DNA of 64,000 nucleotides from Bog-473 sp963726135 (lineage in GTDB: Bacteria; Actinomycetota; Acidimicrobiia; Acidimicrobiales; RAAP-2). A model generated the notes under the pieces. It was not told the origin of the DNA and made no database searches. It saw nothing but the letters and a program-made list of their open reading frames with translations. The DNA is taken from positions 248,001-312,000 of the forward strand of contig CAVSBE010000002.1 in NCBI GenBank assembly GCA_963726135.1, read 5' to 3'. Shown here piece after piece: positions 1-8,196 of the stretch. Within the stretch, counting starts at the first letter, position 1, and each line of letters opens with the position of its first letter. A program made the translations under genes and the position numbers.

Positions 1-523
1 CGGCGACCAAGCCGAGCTCGGTCACCGCCCGCCGCAGCTCGCGTGACGCCGCGCCGGGGTCCTGGAGCGGCAGCATGGCCGCCCCGAACAGCCGACGCGG
101 GTCGGTGGCGCAATAGGACGCCAGCCAGTCGTTGTAGGCGGCAGCCAGAGCGGTCGCTGCGGCGGGATCGTCGACGACGGAGAAGTAGAGGCCGATCGTC
201 GGGTACAAGACAGCCTGGTCGATGCCCTCGGCGTCCATGTCGTGCATGCGCGCCACGGGGTCCCATCCACCGGGGAGCGCCTCGGCCAGCGGTCGGAACG
301 AAGCGGGGTCGTCGAACGTCGAGCCGGGTCGGGCGAGGTTCCCAAGGGGCACGGCCAGGATCTCGGTGTCTCCGACCACGACGTGCTCGTAGCCGGACCG
401 GTCCGCGCTGATCCGGGGCCGGCGGTCCTCGGGCAGCCCCTCCCAGGCTCTCATCGGCTCGACGACGTGGCCGTCGGCGTCGACCACGGGCCCGGCGCGG
501 GGCGGGAGCGGCGCAGCCCTCAC
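1..523 (-). CDS. Amidohydrolase (amidohydrolase-2 family), 3' end outside window
   Basis: This partial metal-dependent hydrolase has about 174 N-terminal residues visible; its C-terminus lies beyond the left edge. It starts at a GTG, 11 bases after the stop of the upstream amidohydrolase, so the two probably form one operon. Near the N-terminus the VVDADGHVVEP segment matches the D-x-H metal-binding start of PF04909 TIM-barrel hydrolases. Further on, RMHDMDAEGIDQAVLYPT and AYNDWLASYC are also typical of the family. Members are decarboxylases or hydrolases acting on aromatic or ring-cleavage acids; the substrate here is unknown. The strongest alternative is a second copy of the neighbouring enzyme with a different substrate. 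Confidence 0.8.
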   Translation of the reverse strand, partial: MRAAPLPPRAGPVVDADGHVVEPMRAWEGLPEDRRPRISADRSGYEHVVVGDTEILAVPLGNLARPGSTFDDPASFRPLAEALPGGWDPVARMHDMDAEGIDQAVLYPTIGLYFSVVDDPAAATALAAAYNDWLASYCATDPRRLFGAAMLPLQDPGAASRELRRAVTELGLVA

Positions 524-534
524 CGCCGAGCCCG

Positions 535-1767
535 TCACGGCGCGGGGGTGCGCCAGTCGTCCACCGCCGGCAGAGGATGGCGGAAGAGCCGGCTGGCGTT
601 GCCGCCGGCCACGGCCCGCAACTCGTGCTCCGGGAGCGCCCCCCAGGTCTCGGTCAACACGCGCTGGGTGTCGGGCCACGACGAGTCGGCGTGGGGGTAG
701 TCGCTCTCCACCATGATGTGATCGACACCGATCACATGGCGCTGCGCCACCGCGGAGGGATCGTCGATGGAGCAGAACCAGAAGTTGCGGCGCAGCACCT
801 CGCTCGGGAGCAGTTCGGAGGGCCAGGCATGGCTCTCGGTGCCCGAGGCCGAGTGGCCCAGCACGTAGTCGGCGCGGTCCATCAGCATGGGCACCCACCC
901 GATGCCGCCCTCGGACATGGCCACCTTCAGGCCCGGGAAGCGGAGCGGGACTCCCGACCACAGCCATTCGCCCGCCGCCAGCAGTGCGTTGACGGGGAAC
1001 ACGGTGGGCAGCAGTTCGAACGGCGGATCGGGCGACGGGAGGGGGGCCCAGGCGGACGCCCCCGTGTGCAGGCACACGACGGTGTCGGTCTCCTCGCAGG
1101 CAGCGAAATAGGGGTCCCACTGCCCGCTGAAGATGGAGGGCAGCTGCAACTGGGCGGGGAACTCGGGAAAGCTCACCGCCTTGAAGCCCCGTGCGGCATT
1201 GGCCCGCAGCTCGGTGCTGGCCAATGCGATGTCGGCCAGCCAGGGAAGCTGGAGCGGGATGATGCGCTCGGGATGGGTGCCCGCCCAAACCTCGGCGTGC
1301 CAATCGTTGTAGGCGCGCAGGCAGGCCAGGCCGAGCTCGGGATCGTGCGCGCGGGAGTACACGGCGCCGCAGAAGCCGGACACGAGCGAGGGGAAGCACA
1401 ACGAAGCCCACAGACCGGCTCGGTCCATGTCGGCCATGCGGGCCTCGATGTCGAAGCAACCCGGGCGCATGTCGTCGAAGCGGGCTGGATCCATGCTCCA
1501 TTCCTCGCGGGGTCGGCCCACCACGGCGTTCAACCCGACATTGGGGTAGTGGCTCCCCTCGAAGACCCAGCTCTGGGTGCCGTCGTCCTGCTCCACAACG
1601 CGGGGCGCCCCGTCCTGGAGGGCGGAGGGCAGACGGCCCTCGAAGAGATCCGGTGGCTCTATGAGGTGGTCGTCGACCGAGATGATGGGGACCCGCACCG
1701 GCCTGGGCTCTGGATCGGGCAGCAGGGTCACCGCCCGCTGCTCCCGCTCCGTCTCGACGGTTCCCAC
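535..1767 (-). CDS. Amidohydrolase (amidohydrolase-2 family)
   Basis: A 410-residue predicted metal-dependent hydrolase of the TIM-barrel amidohydrolase-2 family (PF04909). Visible signatures are the N-terminal SVDDHLIEPPDLF (D-x-H metal site), a central VCLHTGASAW with the next metal-binding His, SEGGIGW, and the C-terminal ESDYPHADSSWP carrying the conserved Asp. Length is normal for the family. It is transcribed divergently from the aldehyde dehydrogenase at 1816 and is followed by a related enzyme 11 bases downstream. The family hydrolyses or decarboxylates carboxylated rings and related acids. The context suggests catabolism of an organic acid or amide, but the substrate is not readable from sequence. 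Confidence 0.88.
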   Translation of the reverse strand: MGTVETEREQRAVTLLPDPEPRPVRVPIISVDDHLIEPPDLFEGRLPSALQDGAPRVVEQDDGTQSWVFEGSHYPNVGLNAVVGRPREEWSMDPARFDDMRPGCFDIEARMADMDRAGLWASLCFPSLVSGFCGAVYSRAHDPELGLACLRAYNDWHAEVWAGTHPERIIPLQLPWLADIALASTELRANAARGFKAVSFPEFPAQLQLPSIFSGQWDPYFAACEETDTVVCLHTGASAWAPLPSPDPPFELLPTVFPVNALLAAGEWLWSGVPLRFPGLKVAMSEGGIGWVPMLMDRADYVLGHSASGTESHAWPSELLPSEVLRRNFWFCSIDDPSAVAQRHVIGVDHIMVESDYPHADSSWPDTQRVLTETWGALPEHELRAVAGGNASRLFRHPLPAVDDWRTPAP

Positions 1768-1774
1768 GAGAAGG

Positions 1775-1788
1775 TGACACTATCGTCA
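1775..1788. promoter_or_regulatory. Candidate palindromic operator in a divergent promoter
   Basis: TGACACTATCGTCA is an imperfect inverted repeat (TGAC...GTCA) in the 48-bp gap between the divergent amidohydrolase and aldehyde dehydrogenase genes. It resembles the perfect palindrome TGACACCAGTGTCA at 11753-11766 in front of the FGGY kinase. Size and symmetry fit a TetR- or GntR-type repressor site controlling both directions. No regulator gene lies beside it, so this is inference. Confidence 0.4.
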
Positions 1789-1815
1789 GCAACGTCGGCC
1801 GGTCCGGGGGTGCAC

Positions 1816-3309
1816 ATGACCACACACGTCGAGGACGTCCTCACAGGCGTCGGCCTCCTCATCGACGGCGACGTCGTTGCAGGCGGCGAGGGTACCTACC
1901 CGGTGACCAACCCGGCGCGGCCGGCCGAGGTCGTCCTCGACGCCCCTTCGACGTCCCTCGCCCAGCTCGATCATGCCGTGGCCGCAGCCCGCCGGTCCCA
2001 GGCCGCCTGGTCCGGCCTTGCCGCGGACGAGCGGGCCGCCCGCGTCGTCGCGGCGGCCGAGGCGGGCGTGGCCGCCGTCGAGGCCGGGGATCTCGCCCGC
2101 GTGCTCACGCGTGAGCACGGCAAGACGCTCCTCGAGGCCATCTTCGACACCGCCACCATGGGCGGCATGGCGGCGGCCTTCGCACCGGTCGTGGCCGAGG
2201 CACTCGCCTCCCGCGAGCTCAACGGCGGGGCGACACGGGTCGAGTGGGTGCCGCACGGGGTCGTGGCGGCCATCCTCCCCTTCAACTGGCCGGTCTCGGT
2301 CATGGCCAACAAGATCCTCCCCGCGCTCCTGGCGGGTGACGGCGTCGTGGTCAAGGCCCCGCCGACGTGCCCCGGCGCCGTCCTGCTCGTCGCCGCGGCC
2401 ATGGCCGAGGTGCTGCCGCCCGGGGTGCTGAACGTCGTCAACGGGCCCGAGGCCGCGCTCGGCGCCGCCCTGGTGGCCCATCCCGGCATCGACATGGTGT
2501 CCTTCACCGGAGGCATCGCCACGGGACAGGCGGTCATGGCCGCCGCCGCCTCCACCACCCGCCCGCTCGTGCTCGAGCTCGGCGGCAACGACGCGGCGGT
2601 GATCGCCCCCGACGTCGAGGCCGACGACGCCCTCGCCGAGCGGATCGTCGAGGCGGCCTTCGTCACCAGCGGACAGGTGTGCATGGCCATCAAGCGTCTC
2701 TACGTGCACCGCCAGCGACTGGCCGAGATGGTGGACGCTCTGGCCGATCGCCTCTCGGGTGAGCTGGTCGGCGACGGGCTGGCCGAGGGTGTGACGATGG
2801 GGCCGGTCCATACGGCGAGCGCACGTGACCGGGTCGAGGCGATGCTGGCCGAGGCGGACGCGGCAGGGTCAGCCGTCCTGCGGCCGGGCCGGATGCGGGC
2901 CGAGGACGAGGGATCAGCCGGCTACTTCGTTTCCCCGGCGCTGGTGGTGGCGCCTGATGCCGGGGCGCGCATCGTGCGCGAGGAGCAATTCGCACCCGCC
3001 CTCCCCGTGATCCCCTACGACGACATCGACGAGGCAGTCGACGCGGCAAACGACACGACCTTCGGCCTGTGCGCCTCGGTCTGGAGCAACGACGACACCC
3101 TGGCAGCCGCCGTGGCGTCGCGGCTGTCGGCGGGGACCGTCTTCGTCAACGCGCACGGAATCTCGGCTATCGACATGCACACGCCCATGGGCGGGTGGAA
3201 GCGGTCGGGGTTCGGGGTCGAGCTGGGGCCCGAGGGCATGCAGGCCTTCGCCCGCCAGCGCGTCCGGGTGTGCCGTCCGGCGCCCGGCGGGCGGGGGGCG
3301 CCGGCGTGA
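1816..3309 (+). CDS. NAD(P)-dependent aldehyde dehydrogenase
   Basis: A 497-residue soluble enzyme of the ALDH superfamily that oxidises an aldehyde to its carboxylate. Visible motifs in order are PFNWP (Asn157, oxyanion site), SFTGG, LELGGND with the general-base Glu254, SGQVCMAIKR with the catalytic Cys289, and EEQFAPALP. The open frame continues far upstream across the opposite-strand gene, but homology begins only at MTTHVEDVLTG; the ATG at 1816 (or the GTG two codons earlier) is therefore chosen. It overlaps the next gene by 4 bases (GTGA), implying translational coupling to the D-aminoacylase-like hydrolase. The aldehyde substrate is unknown. Confidence 0.92.
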   Translation: MTTHVEDVLTGVGLLIDGDVVAGGEGTYPVTNPARPAEVVLDAPSTSLAQLDHAVAAARRSQAAWSGLAADERAARVVAAAEAGVAAVEAGDLARVLTREHGKTLLEAIFDTATMGGMAAAFAPVVAEALASRELNGGATRVEWVPHGVVAAILPFNWPVSVMANKILPALLAGDGVVVKAPPTCPGAVLLVAAAMAEVLPPGVLNVVNGPEAALGAALVAHPGIDMVSFTGGIATGQAVMAAAASTTRPLVLELGGNDAAVIAPDVEADDALAERIVEAAFVTSGQVCMAIKRLYVHRQRLAEMVDALADRLSGELVGDGLAEGVTMGPVHTASARDRVEAMLAEADAAGSAVLRPGRMRAEDEGSAGYFVSPALVVAPDAGARIVREEQFAPALPVIPYDDIDEAVDAANDTTFGLCASVWSNDDTLAAAVASRLSAGTVFVNAHGISAIDMHTPMGGWKRSGFGVELGPEGMQAFARQRVRVCRPAPGGRGAPA

Positions 3310-5048
3310 CGGTCGCGATCCGCGGGGGGACCGTGGTCGACGGCACCGGCGCCGCACCAGTACGGGCCGACGTTCTCGCCGTCGGCGACCGCGTGCGCGC
3401 CATTGGTCCGGGCGCAGCCACGGGGGACGCCGATCATGTGATCGACGCGACAGGCCTGCTCGTCGCGCCCGGCTTCGTCGACCTGCACACCCACTACGAC
3501 GCCCAGCTGTTCTGGGACCCCAACGCCAGCCCGTCGCCGCTGCACGGCGTGACGACGGTGCTCGGCGGCAACTGCGGCTTCTCGCTCGCCCCGCTGGCTC
3601 CCGAGCACGCCGACTACATCGCACGCATGATGGCGAGGGTCGAGGGCATGCCCCTCGCGGCGCTGCAGGCCGGACTGCCGTGGGACTGGGGGTCGTTCGG
3701 GGAGTGGCTCGGCCATCTGGACGGCCGCATCGCCGTCAACGCCGGGTTCCTCGCCGGGCACTCGACGCTGCGTCGGCTGGTGATGGGCGAGCGTGCCGTC
3801 GGTGGCGCTGCGACGCCAGCGGACATCGACGCGATGGAGGCGGCGCTGCATGCCGCCCTCACGGAGGGCGCGCTCGGCTTCTCGACGTCGCAGGTGCACA
3901 CGCACAACGACGGGGACGGCCAGCCGGTGCCGTCTCGGGCGGCGAGCCGGGTCGAGATGGAACGGCTGGCCGCCGCCGTGCGGGCACACGAGGGGACCAC
4001 CGTCGAGCTCATCGTGCCCGGCTGCCTCAACGGCTTCACCGAAGAGGAGATCGACTTCCTGTCGACGATGTCGCTATTGGCTGACCGGCCGGTCAACTGG
4101 AACGTGCTCGGCGTGTCGGCCATGAATCCCGATGGTGCCTGGAGCCAGCTGGCGGCCGGCACCGCCGCCGCGGCCCGGGGGGCCACCGTCGTCGCGCTGA
4201 CGCTGCCGCACACCATGCAACTGCGGCTCAGCTTCGAGCACGGAGCCATTCTCGACGGGTTGCCGGGTTGGCGCGAGGTCTTCGCACTGCCGGTCCCCGA
4301 GCGCATGACGGCGCTCTCGGACCCCGGTACCCGGCGGCGACTCGACGCCGGAGCCCAATCCGACGAGGCCGGGATCCTGCGGCATCTGGCCGTGTGGGAC
4401 CGCCTCATCTTCGAGGAGACCTTTGCGCCGGAGAACGCCGAGGTCGAGGGGCACAGCGTGGGCGAGGTCGGCCGCGCCCGCGGCATCGCACCTTTCGACG
4501 CACTCCTCGACGTGGTGGTGGCCGACGGCCTGCGCACCGGGCTGCGCCCGCCCATCCCCGAGTCCGAGGAGGATTGGGCGCTGCGCGCACAGACGTGGCA
4601 GGACCCCCGCGCCATCGTCGGCGGTTCCGACGCCGGCGCGCACCTCGACACCATGTGCGGGGCCATCTACTCGACCGCCGTCCTCGGGGATGCCGTCCGG
4701 GCCCGCGGCTTGCTCAGTTGGGAACAGGCGGTGCACCAGCTCAGTGACGTCCCCGCCCGGCTGTACGGCGTGCGGGACCGCGGGCGCCTGGTGGTCGGTG
4801 CCTTCGCCGACGTGGTGGTCTTCGACCCTGCGGCCATTGGGCACGGTGCCGTCCGCACCCGCGACGACCTGCCGGGCGGCGCCAGCCGCCTCTACGCGGA
4901 CGCGGTGGGCATTGCGCACGTGCTGGTCAACGGGACCGAGATCGTGCGGGGAGGCGAGTTCACGGGCGCCACACCCGGGCTGGTCCTGCGCTCCGGCCGC
5001 GACACCGACACCGTGCACGCCGGGTCCGATTGGGCGGGCGCGGCATGA
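3306..5048 (+). CDS. D-aminoacylase-like amidohydrolase (amidohydrolase-3 family)
   Basis: A 580-residue amidohydrolase related to N-acyl-D-amino-acid deacylases. It starts with AIRGGTVVDGTG, then FVDLHTHYD (HxH metal site), GGNCGFSLAP (metal-bridging Cys of this family), FLAGHSTLR, and SDAGAHLDTM with the catalytic Asp. The C-terminus returns to the small beta domain (GRLVVGAFADVVVFDP). The GTG start overlaps the aldehyde dehydrogenase stop. A paralogue lies at 45200. In annotation this group is often assigned to D-amino-acid or hydantoin/amide hydrolysis; substrate assignment is uncertain. The coupling with an aldehyde dehydrogenase suggests one catabolic route. Confidence 0.88.
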   Translation: MTVAIRGGTVVDGTGAAPVRADVLAVGDRVRAIGPGAATGDADHVIDATGLLVAPGFVDLHTHYDAQLFWDPNASPSPLHGVTTVLGGNCGFSLAPLAPEHADYIARMMARVEGMPLAALQAGLPWDWGSFGEWLGHLDGRIAVNAGFLAGHSTLRRLVMGERAVGGAATPADIDAMEAALHAALTEGALGFSTSQVHTHNDGDGQPVPSRAASRVEMERLAAAVRAHEGTTVELIVPGCLNGFTEEEIDFLSTMSLLADRPVNWNVLGVSAMNPDGAWSQLAAGTAAAARGATVVALTLPHTMQLRLSFEHGAILDGLPGWREVFALPVPERMTALSDPGTRRRLDAGAQSDEAGILRHLAVWDRLIFEETFAPENAEVEGHSVGEVGRARGIAPFDALLDVVVADGLRTGLRPPIPESEEDWALRAQTWQDPRAIVGGSDAGAHLDTMCGAIYSTAVLGDAVRARGLLSWEQAVHQLSDVPARLYGVRDRGRLVVGAFADVVVFDPAAIGHGAVRTRDDLPGGASRLYADAVGIAHVLVNGTEIVRGGEFTGATPGLVLRSGRDTDTVHAGSDWAGAA

Positions 5049-5082
5049 CGCAGGCCTTGCCGCGTCGCACGGCCGAACCGGG

Positions 5083-5811
5083 TCAGAGCAGTCGGGTCCC
5101 GAGCGCCACCTCGCGGGTGACCGCGCCCTCCTTCGAGAGCGAGTAGGCCACCTTGCCCTCCACCTCGGTGAAGACGTCGTGGAGCTCGGTCCCGAAGAAG
5201 ACCAGGCCGGTCCCGTTCTCGGTGGCATAGCCGTCGGGCAGCGTGCCCTGGGCGATGAGTCGGTGGATGAGCGGCCGGCGCTGCTCCTCGACGTCGTGGT
5301 GGGGGCTGTTGGAGTAGGGCAGGAAGGCCAGCCCGTTGGTGACGGGCTGCAGGATGGGGCCGAAGGAGTCGGTGGTGCCGCCCACATGCCAGCACAGCGA
5401 TCCGGCCGACACCCCTTTCAGCACCACACCGGCCTCCCAACACTCACGCAGGATCACATCGAGCCCGTGCAGGCGCCAGAGGGCGAGCAGGTTGGCGGTG
5501 CTACCACCGCCAACCCAGATGACGTCCTGTGCCAACAGGTGGGCGCGCACGTCGGGGACGTTGGGCATCGGGAAGAGCGTGAGGTGCGAGCTGATGAACC
5601 CGATCTTGGAGAACGCGTTGTGCACCGCCGCCAGTCGGGTCGCGTCGTCGCCCACGGCCGTGGCGACGACGCAGACGCGGGGGTGGGCACCCGCACCGGC
5701 GAGGTCGGCGGCCAGCCGGTAGGAGGGGCCCGGGCGGAGGTTCATGGGGTCCGGTCCTTCGGGCTGGAACCCGATGGAGGTGGCGATGATGGTCGGTTGG
5801 CGCGCCGCCAC
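5083..5811 (-). CDS. Peptidase S51 family protein (dipeptidase E-like)
   Basis: A 242-residue serine peptidase-like protein. The segment VVLKGVSAGSLCWH contains the GxSAGS nucleophile elbow of the S51 family (alpha-aspartyl dipeptidase, cyanophycinase). VIWVGGGSTANLLALW, just before it, is the typical glycine-rich strand-turn. No signal peptide is visible, so it is probably cytoplasmic. Its start abuts the stop of the 2-hydroxyacid dehydrogenase on the same strand, one base apart, so the pair is likely co-transcribed. Family members cleave acidic dipeptides or beta-linked peptides; the real substrate is unknown. Confidence 0.85.
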   Translation of the reverse strand: MAARQPTIIATSIGFQPEGPDPMNLRPGPSYRLAADLAGAGAHPRVCVVATAVGDDATRLAAVHNAFSKIGFISSHLTLFPMPNVPDVRAHLLAQDVIWVGGGSTANLLALWRLHGLDVILRECWEAGVVLKGVSAGSLCWHVGGTTDSFGPILQPVTNGLAFLPYSNSPHHDVEEQRRPLIHRLIAQGTLPDGYATENGTGLVFFGTELHDVFTEVEGKVAYSLSKEGAVTREVALGTRLL

Positions 5812-5812
5812 G

Positions 5813-6796
5813 TCAATCGGTGAGGACCTCGGGGTTCACAATGTGCAGCGGCCGCGCCCCGGCCCGGAGGCGGCAAAGGTCCTCCGCGATGGTGCGCGTG
5901 TGGTTGGTCTCGGTGTCGTAGGTCGCCCCGCCGATGTGCGGCGTGAGCACCACCTGGGGGAAGGTCGTGAGGGGGTGGTCGGGTGGCAGGTGCTCGCCCT
6001 CGAAGTGGTCCAGCCCTGCCGCCGCCACCTTGCCCGACGCCAGCGCCGCCACCAGCGCGTCGGTGTCGTGGATCTTGGCCCGTGCCGTGTTGAGGTAGAC
6101 GACGCCGTCGCGCATCTTGGCGAAGGCGTCGGCGTCGATCATGCCGGTGGTTTCCGCCGTCACCGGAGCGTGGATGGAGATGACGTCGGCGCGGGCGAGC
6201 AGTTCATCGAGCGAGCTCGTGGCGTCGGGCGCATAGGGGTCGTAGGCGAGCACGTCCATGCCCAGGCCGCGCAGCCGCCAGCGGAGCGCACGCCCCACCG
6301 CGCCGAGACCCACCAGCCCGACTGTCTTCCCCGCCAGCTCCCAGGCGCGGTAGCGCTGGTAAGGGATCTTCCCGTCGCGATAGATCTCTCCCTCCCGCAC
6401 GTCGCGGTCCGCTGGCACGACGCCGCGGGTGGCGGCGAAGAGCAACGCCACCGCCAGCTCGGCCACGGCGTCGGCATTGCGGCCGGGTGCCCGCAGCACG
6501 GGAACGCCGGCGGCGGTGGCGGCCGCTACGTCGACGTTGGTGGGGTCACCGCGGCAGCTGCACACGGCGATCATGGGCTGTTCGTAGAGCTCGGCGCCGC
6601 AGGCGTCGCTCTCCACGATGACGATGGAGGCACCCTCCGAGGCCACGCGCTCGGCCAGCTGCCCGGCGTTGTAGATGCGCAGCGTGGGCTGGTCGAGCCA
6701 CGAGTCGAGCACGAGATCCGCCAGCTGGTGCAGCAGATCGAGACCCGGACCGCTCACGGCGGCGGTCACCAGGGCCTTCGGACGGGAGCCTGTCAT
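5813..6796 (-). CDS. D-isomer-specific 2-hydroxyacid dehydrogenase
   Basis: A 327-residue NAD(P)-dependent oxidoreductase that interconverts a 2-hydroxy acid and a 2-keto acid. The nucleotide-binding fold is marked by VGLVGLGAVGRALRWRLRG. Catalytic positions are visible: Arg in YLNTARAKI, Glu in LDHFEGEHL and His in LTPHIGGAT. Phosphoglycerate, glyoxylate or hydroxypyruvate-type substrates are possible; the N-terminal domain is not specific enough to choose. It is the promoter-proximal gene of a two-gene unit with the S51 peptidase. Confidence 0.9.
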   Translation of the reverse strand: MTGSRPKALVTAAVSGPGLDLLHQLADLVLDSWLDQPTLRIYNAGQLAERVASEGASIVIVESDACGAELYEQPMIAVCSCRGDPTNVDVAAATAAGVPVLRAPGRNADAVAELAVALLFAATRGVVPADRDVREGEIYRDGKIPYQRYRAWELAGKTVGLVGLGAVGRALRWRLRGLGMDVLAYDPYAPDATSSLDELLARADVISIHAPVTAETTGMIDADAFAKMRDGVVYLNTARAKIHDTDALVAALASGKVAAAGLDHFEGEHLPPDHPLTTFPQVVLTPHIGGATYDTETNHTRTIAEDLCRLRAGARPLHIVNPEVLTD

Positions 6797-7996
6797 GTCG
6801 GTTGACCTCTCCTCTCGTGGCGGATGTCGTCCATAATGACCGCCCTATGGTGATAGAGCATCTCCCTCCGACGCCAGCCGACAAGCTCTGAAGTCGGGCG
6901 GTTGGAGTGCTTGCGACGCCGAGCAGATGGCGCACGAGCCGGGATGAGCCTCACTGGAGGAAGTAACAGGCCCCGAGCCGGCGAATGGGGATACCCGACT
7001 TACCGCGGATTGGCGACAGGTCCATTTGGCACATGCTCACGAGATGTCAGTCCGACAGGATGCGTACGTGGGACGTGTTGAACTCTTCCGTCCGATGAAT
7101 CACGTTTTCATCCGTTAGCCGGGCACCGTCAGAGACAATCCGAGGCATTCCAAGGGTCGTGGTGGGACGGCTCATTGTCAGGTAGCTCCGGATCCGGTCC
7201 GCCAGCGTAAAGAGGTGCGCCGCATCGTACGAGCTCTCACAGGCACCGGCTGCCATATCGAGCGCATCGGCAGACTCGATGAGAAGATCCATGCCAGTGT
7301 CGTTCGCCACGGTCATTGTTCAGTGCAGAAGAGATCACAATGGCAAGCCGGGCAAGACCACCACTTGGCATTGGGAACCATCGGGACTCTCGATCTTGTC
7401 ACCGTAAGCGGGGACGCTGGTGCTCCAAAATGAGCTACTACGAGGGTACACCCGACGATCTCGCTCGCGGACGCTGGGGCTCGAGTCCGGCGGTTTGACC
7501 CAAGGTGACGCACCACCGCTCTCAGTCCCGGCGTACTGGGGCATCCAGTGGCTAAGCCCGACGAAATTCGAGCCAGACGCCAAGAGTTATGAGCGCCACC
7601 GCAGCCAGGATGGCACCACCGGTAACTCCGGGGTTTCGGAAAGCCATGGCTCCAACGAATATATGACCACTATTCCGACGAGCAAGAAGATGCGTCCCAG
7701 GATGTGGCTAGCGGACACCGCACCATTTTTGCCGCCGTCACCTGGACCATCACAATTCCGCGAAGTGGGACACCCTTGGGCCCGCTCGGTGGTGGCCACT
7801 TCCAGAATCGGCTGATTTCGTGGCACCGCTCAACGTCTGAGCGCCGATCAGCGACACCTCGGGCAGTGTGGTACCCACCCCCGACGGTTGGGGATGCCTC
7901 GTGCGAGCCGAGGCGCCCGCGTTCTGTGACACGCCGGTGCCGCCTCTCGGGTACAACAGGTCGCCGATTCGGTCGCGCACCCAGCGCTATTGCGCT
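6797..7996. other. 1.2-kb stretch without a secure gene
   Basis: No confident gene is present here. On the minus strand around 7560-7730 there are hydrophobic stretches in two different frames (ILGRIFLLVGIVVIY, then GGAILAAVALITLGVWLEF in the other frame), which may be the frameshifted tail of a decayed small membrane protein. One short minus-strand reading frame (7047-7316) is listed separately. Confidence 0.4.
7047..7316 (-). CDS. Possible small hypothetical protein
   Basis: An 89-residue frame starting at ATG. I do not recognise it. It is acidic, has no membrane segment and no clear ribosome-binding site. It lies in a region of decayed sequence, so it may be a chance frame or a remnant. 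Confidence 0.22.
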   Translation of the reverse strand: MTVANDTGMDLLIESADALDMAAGACESSYDAAHLFTLADRIRSYLTMSRPTTTLGMPRIVSDGARLTDENVIHRTEEFNTSHVRILSD

Positions 7997-8195
7997 CACG
8001 ACGCGCTGCGCCCTGGTGGCCGACTGGCACTGTTCTCGAACGGCTACGAGGAAGTGTCCCTGCGAGACGAGCTCGACGCGGTGTACCGCCAGGACGCACG
8101 CCAGATCGTCGCCAAGACCTTCGTGCTCGGGCGGCACGCGCCAACGCTCTGGTCGGCGTACGCTGCCAGGATTTCGCTTCGCTACGATCAGGCGT
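7997..8195 (+). pseudogene. C-terminal fragment of a class I SAM-dependent methyltransferase
   Basis: The frame reads LRPGGRLALFSNGYEE followed by RDELDAVYRQDARQIV, which matches the post-motif-III region of class I methyltransferases. The N-terminal half with the SAM-binding glycine loop is not found in any frame upstream, and the frame has no sensible start. It ends against the start of the membrane-protein gene at 8197. I read it as a truncated remnant. Confidence 0.6.
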
Positions 8196-8196
8196 C

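Noticed and set aside
577..1815. Very long plus-strand frame continuing upstream of the aldehyde dehydrogenase.
   Set aside because: It lies antisense to the amidohydrolase gene, has low-complexity Gly/Arg/His composition and no family match; it is open only because of high GC content.
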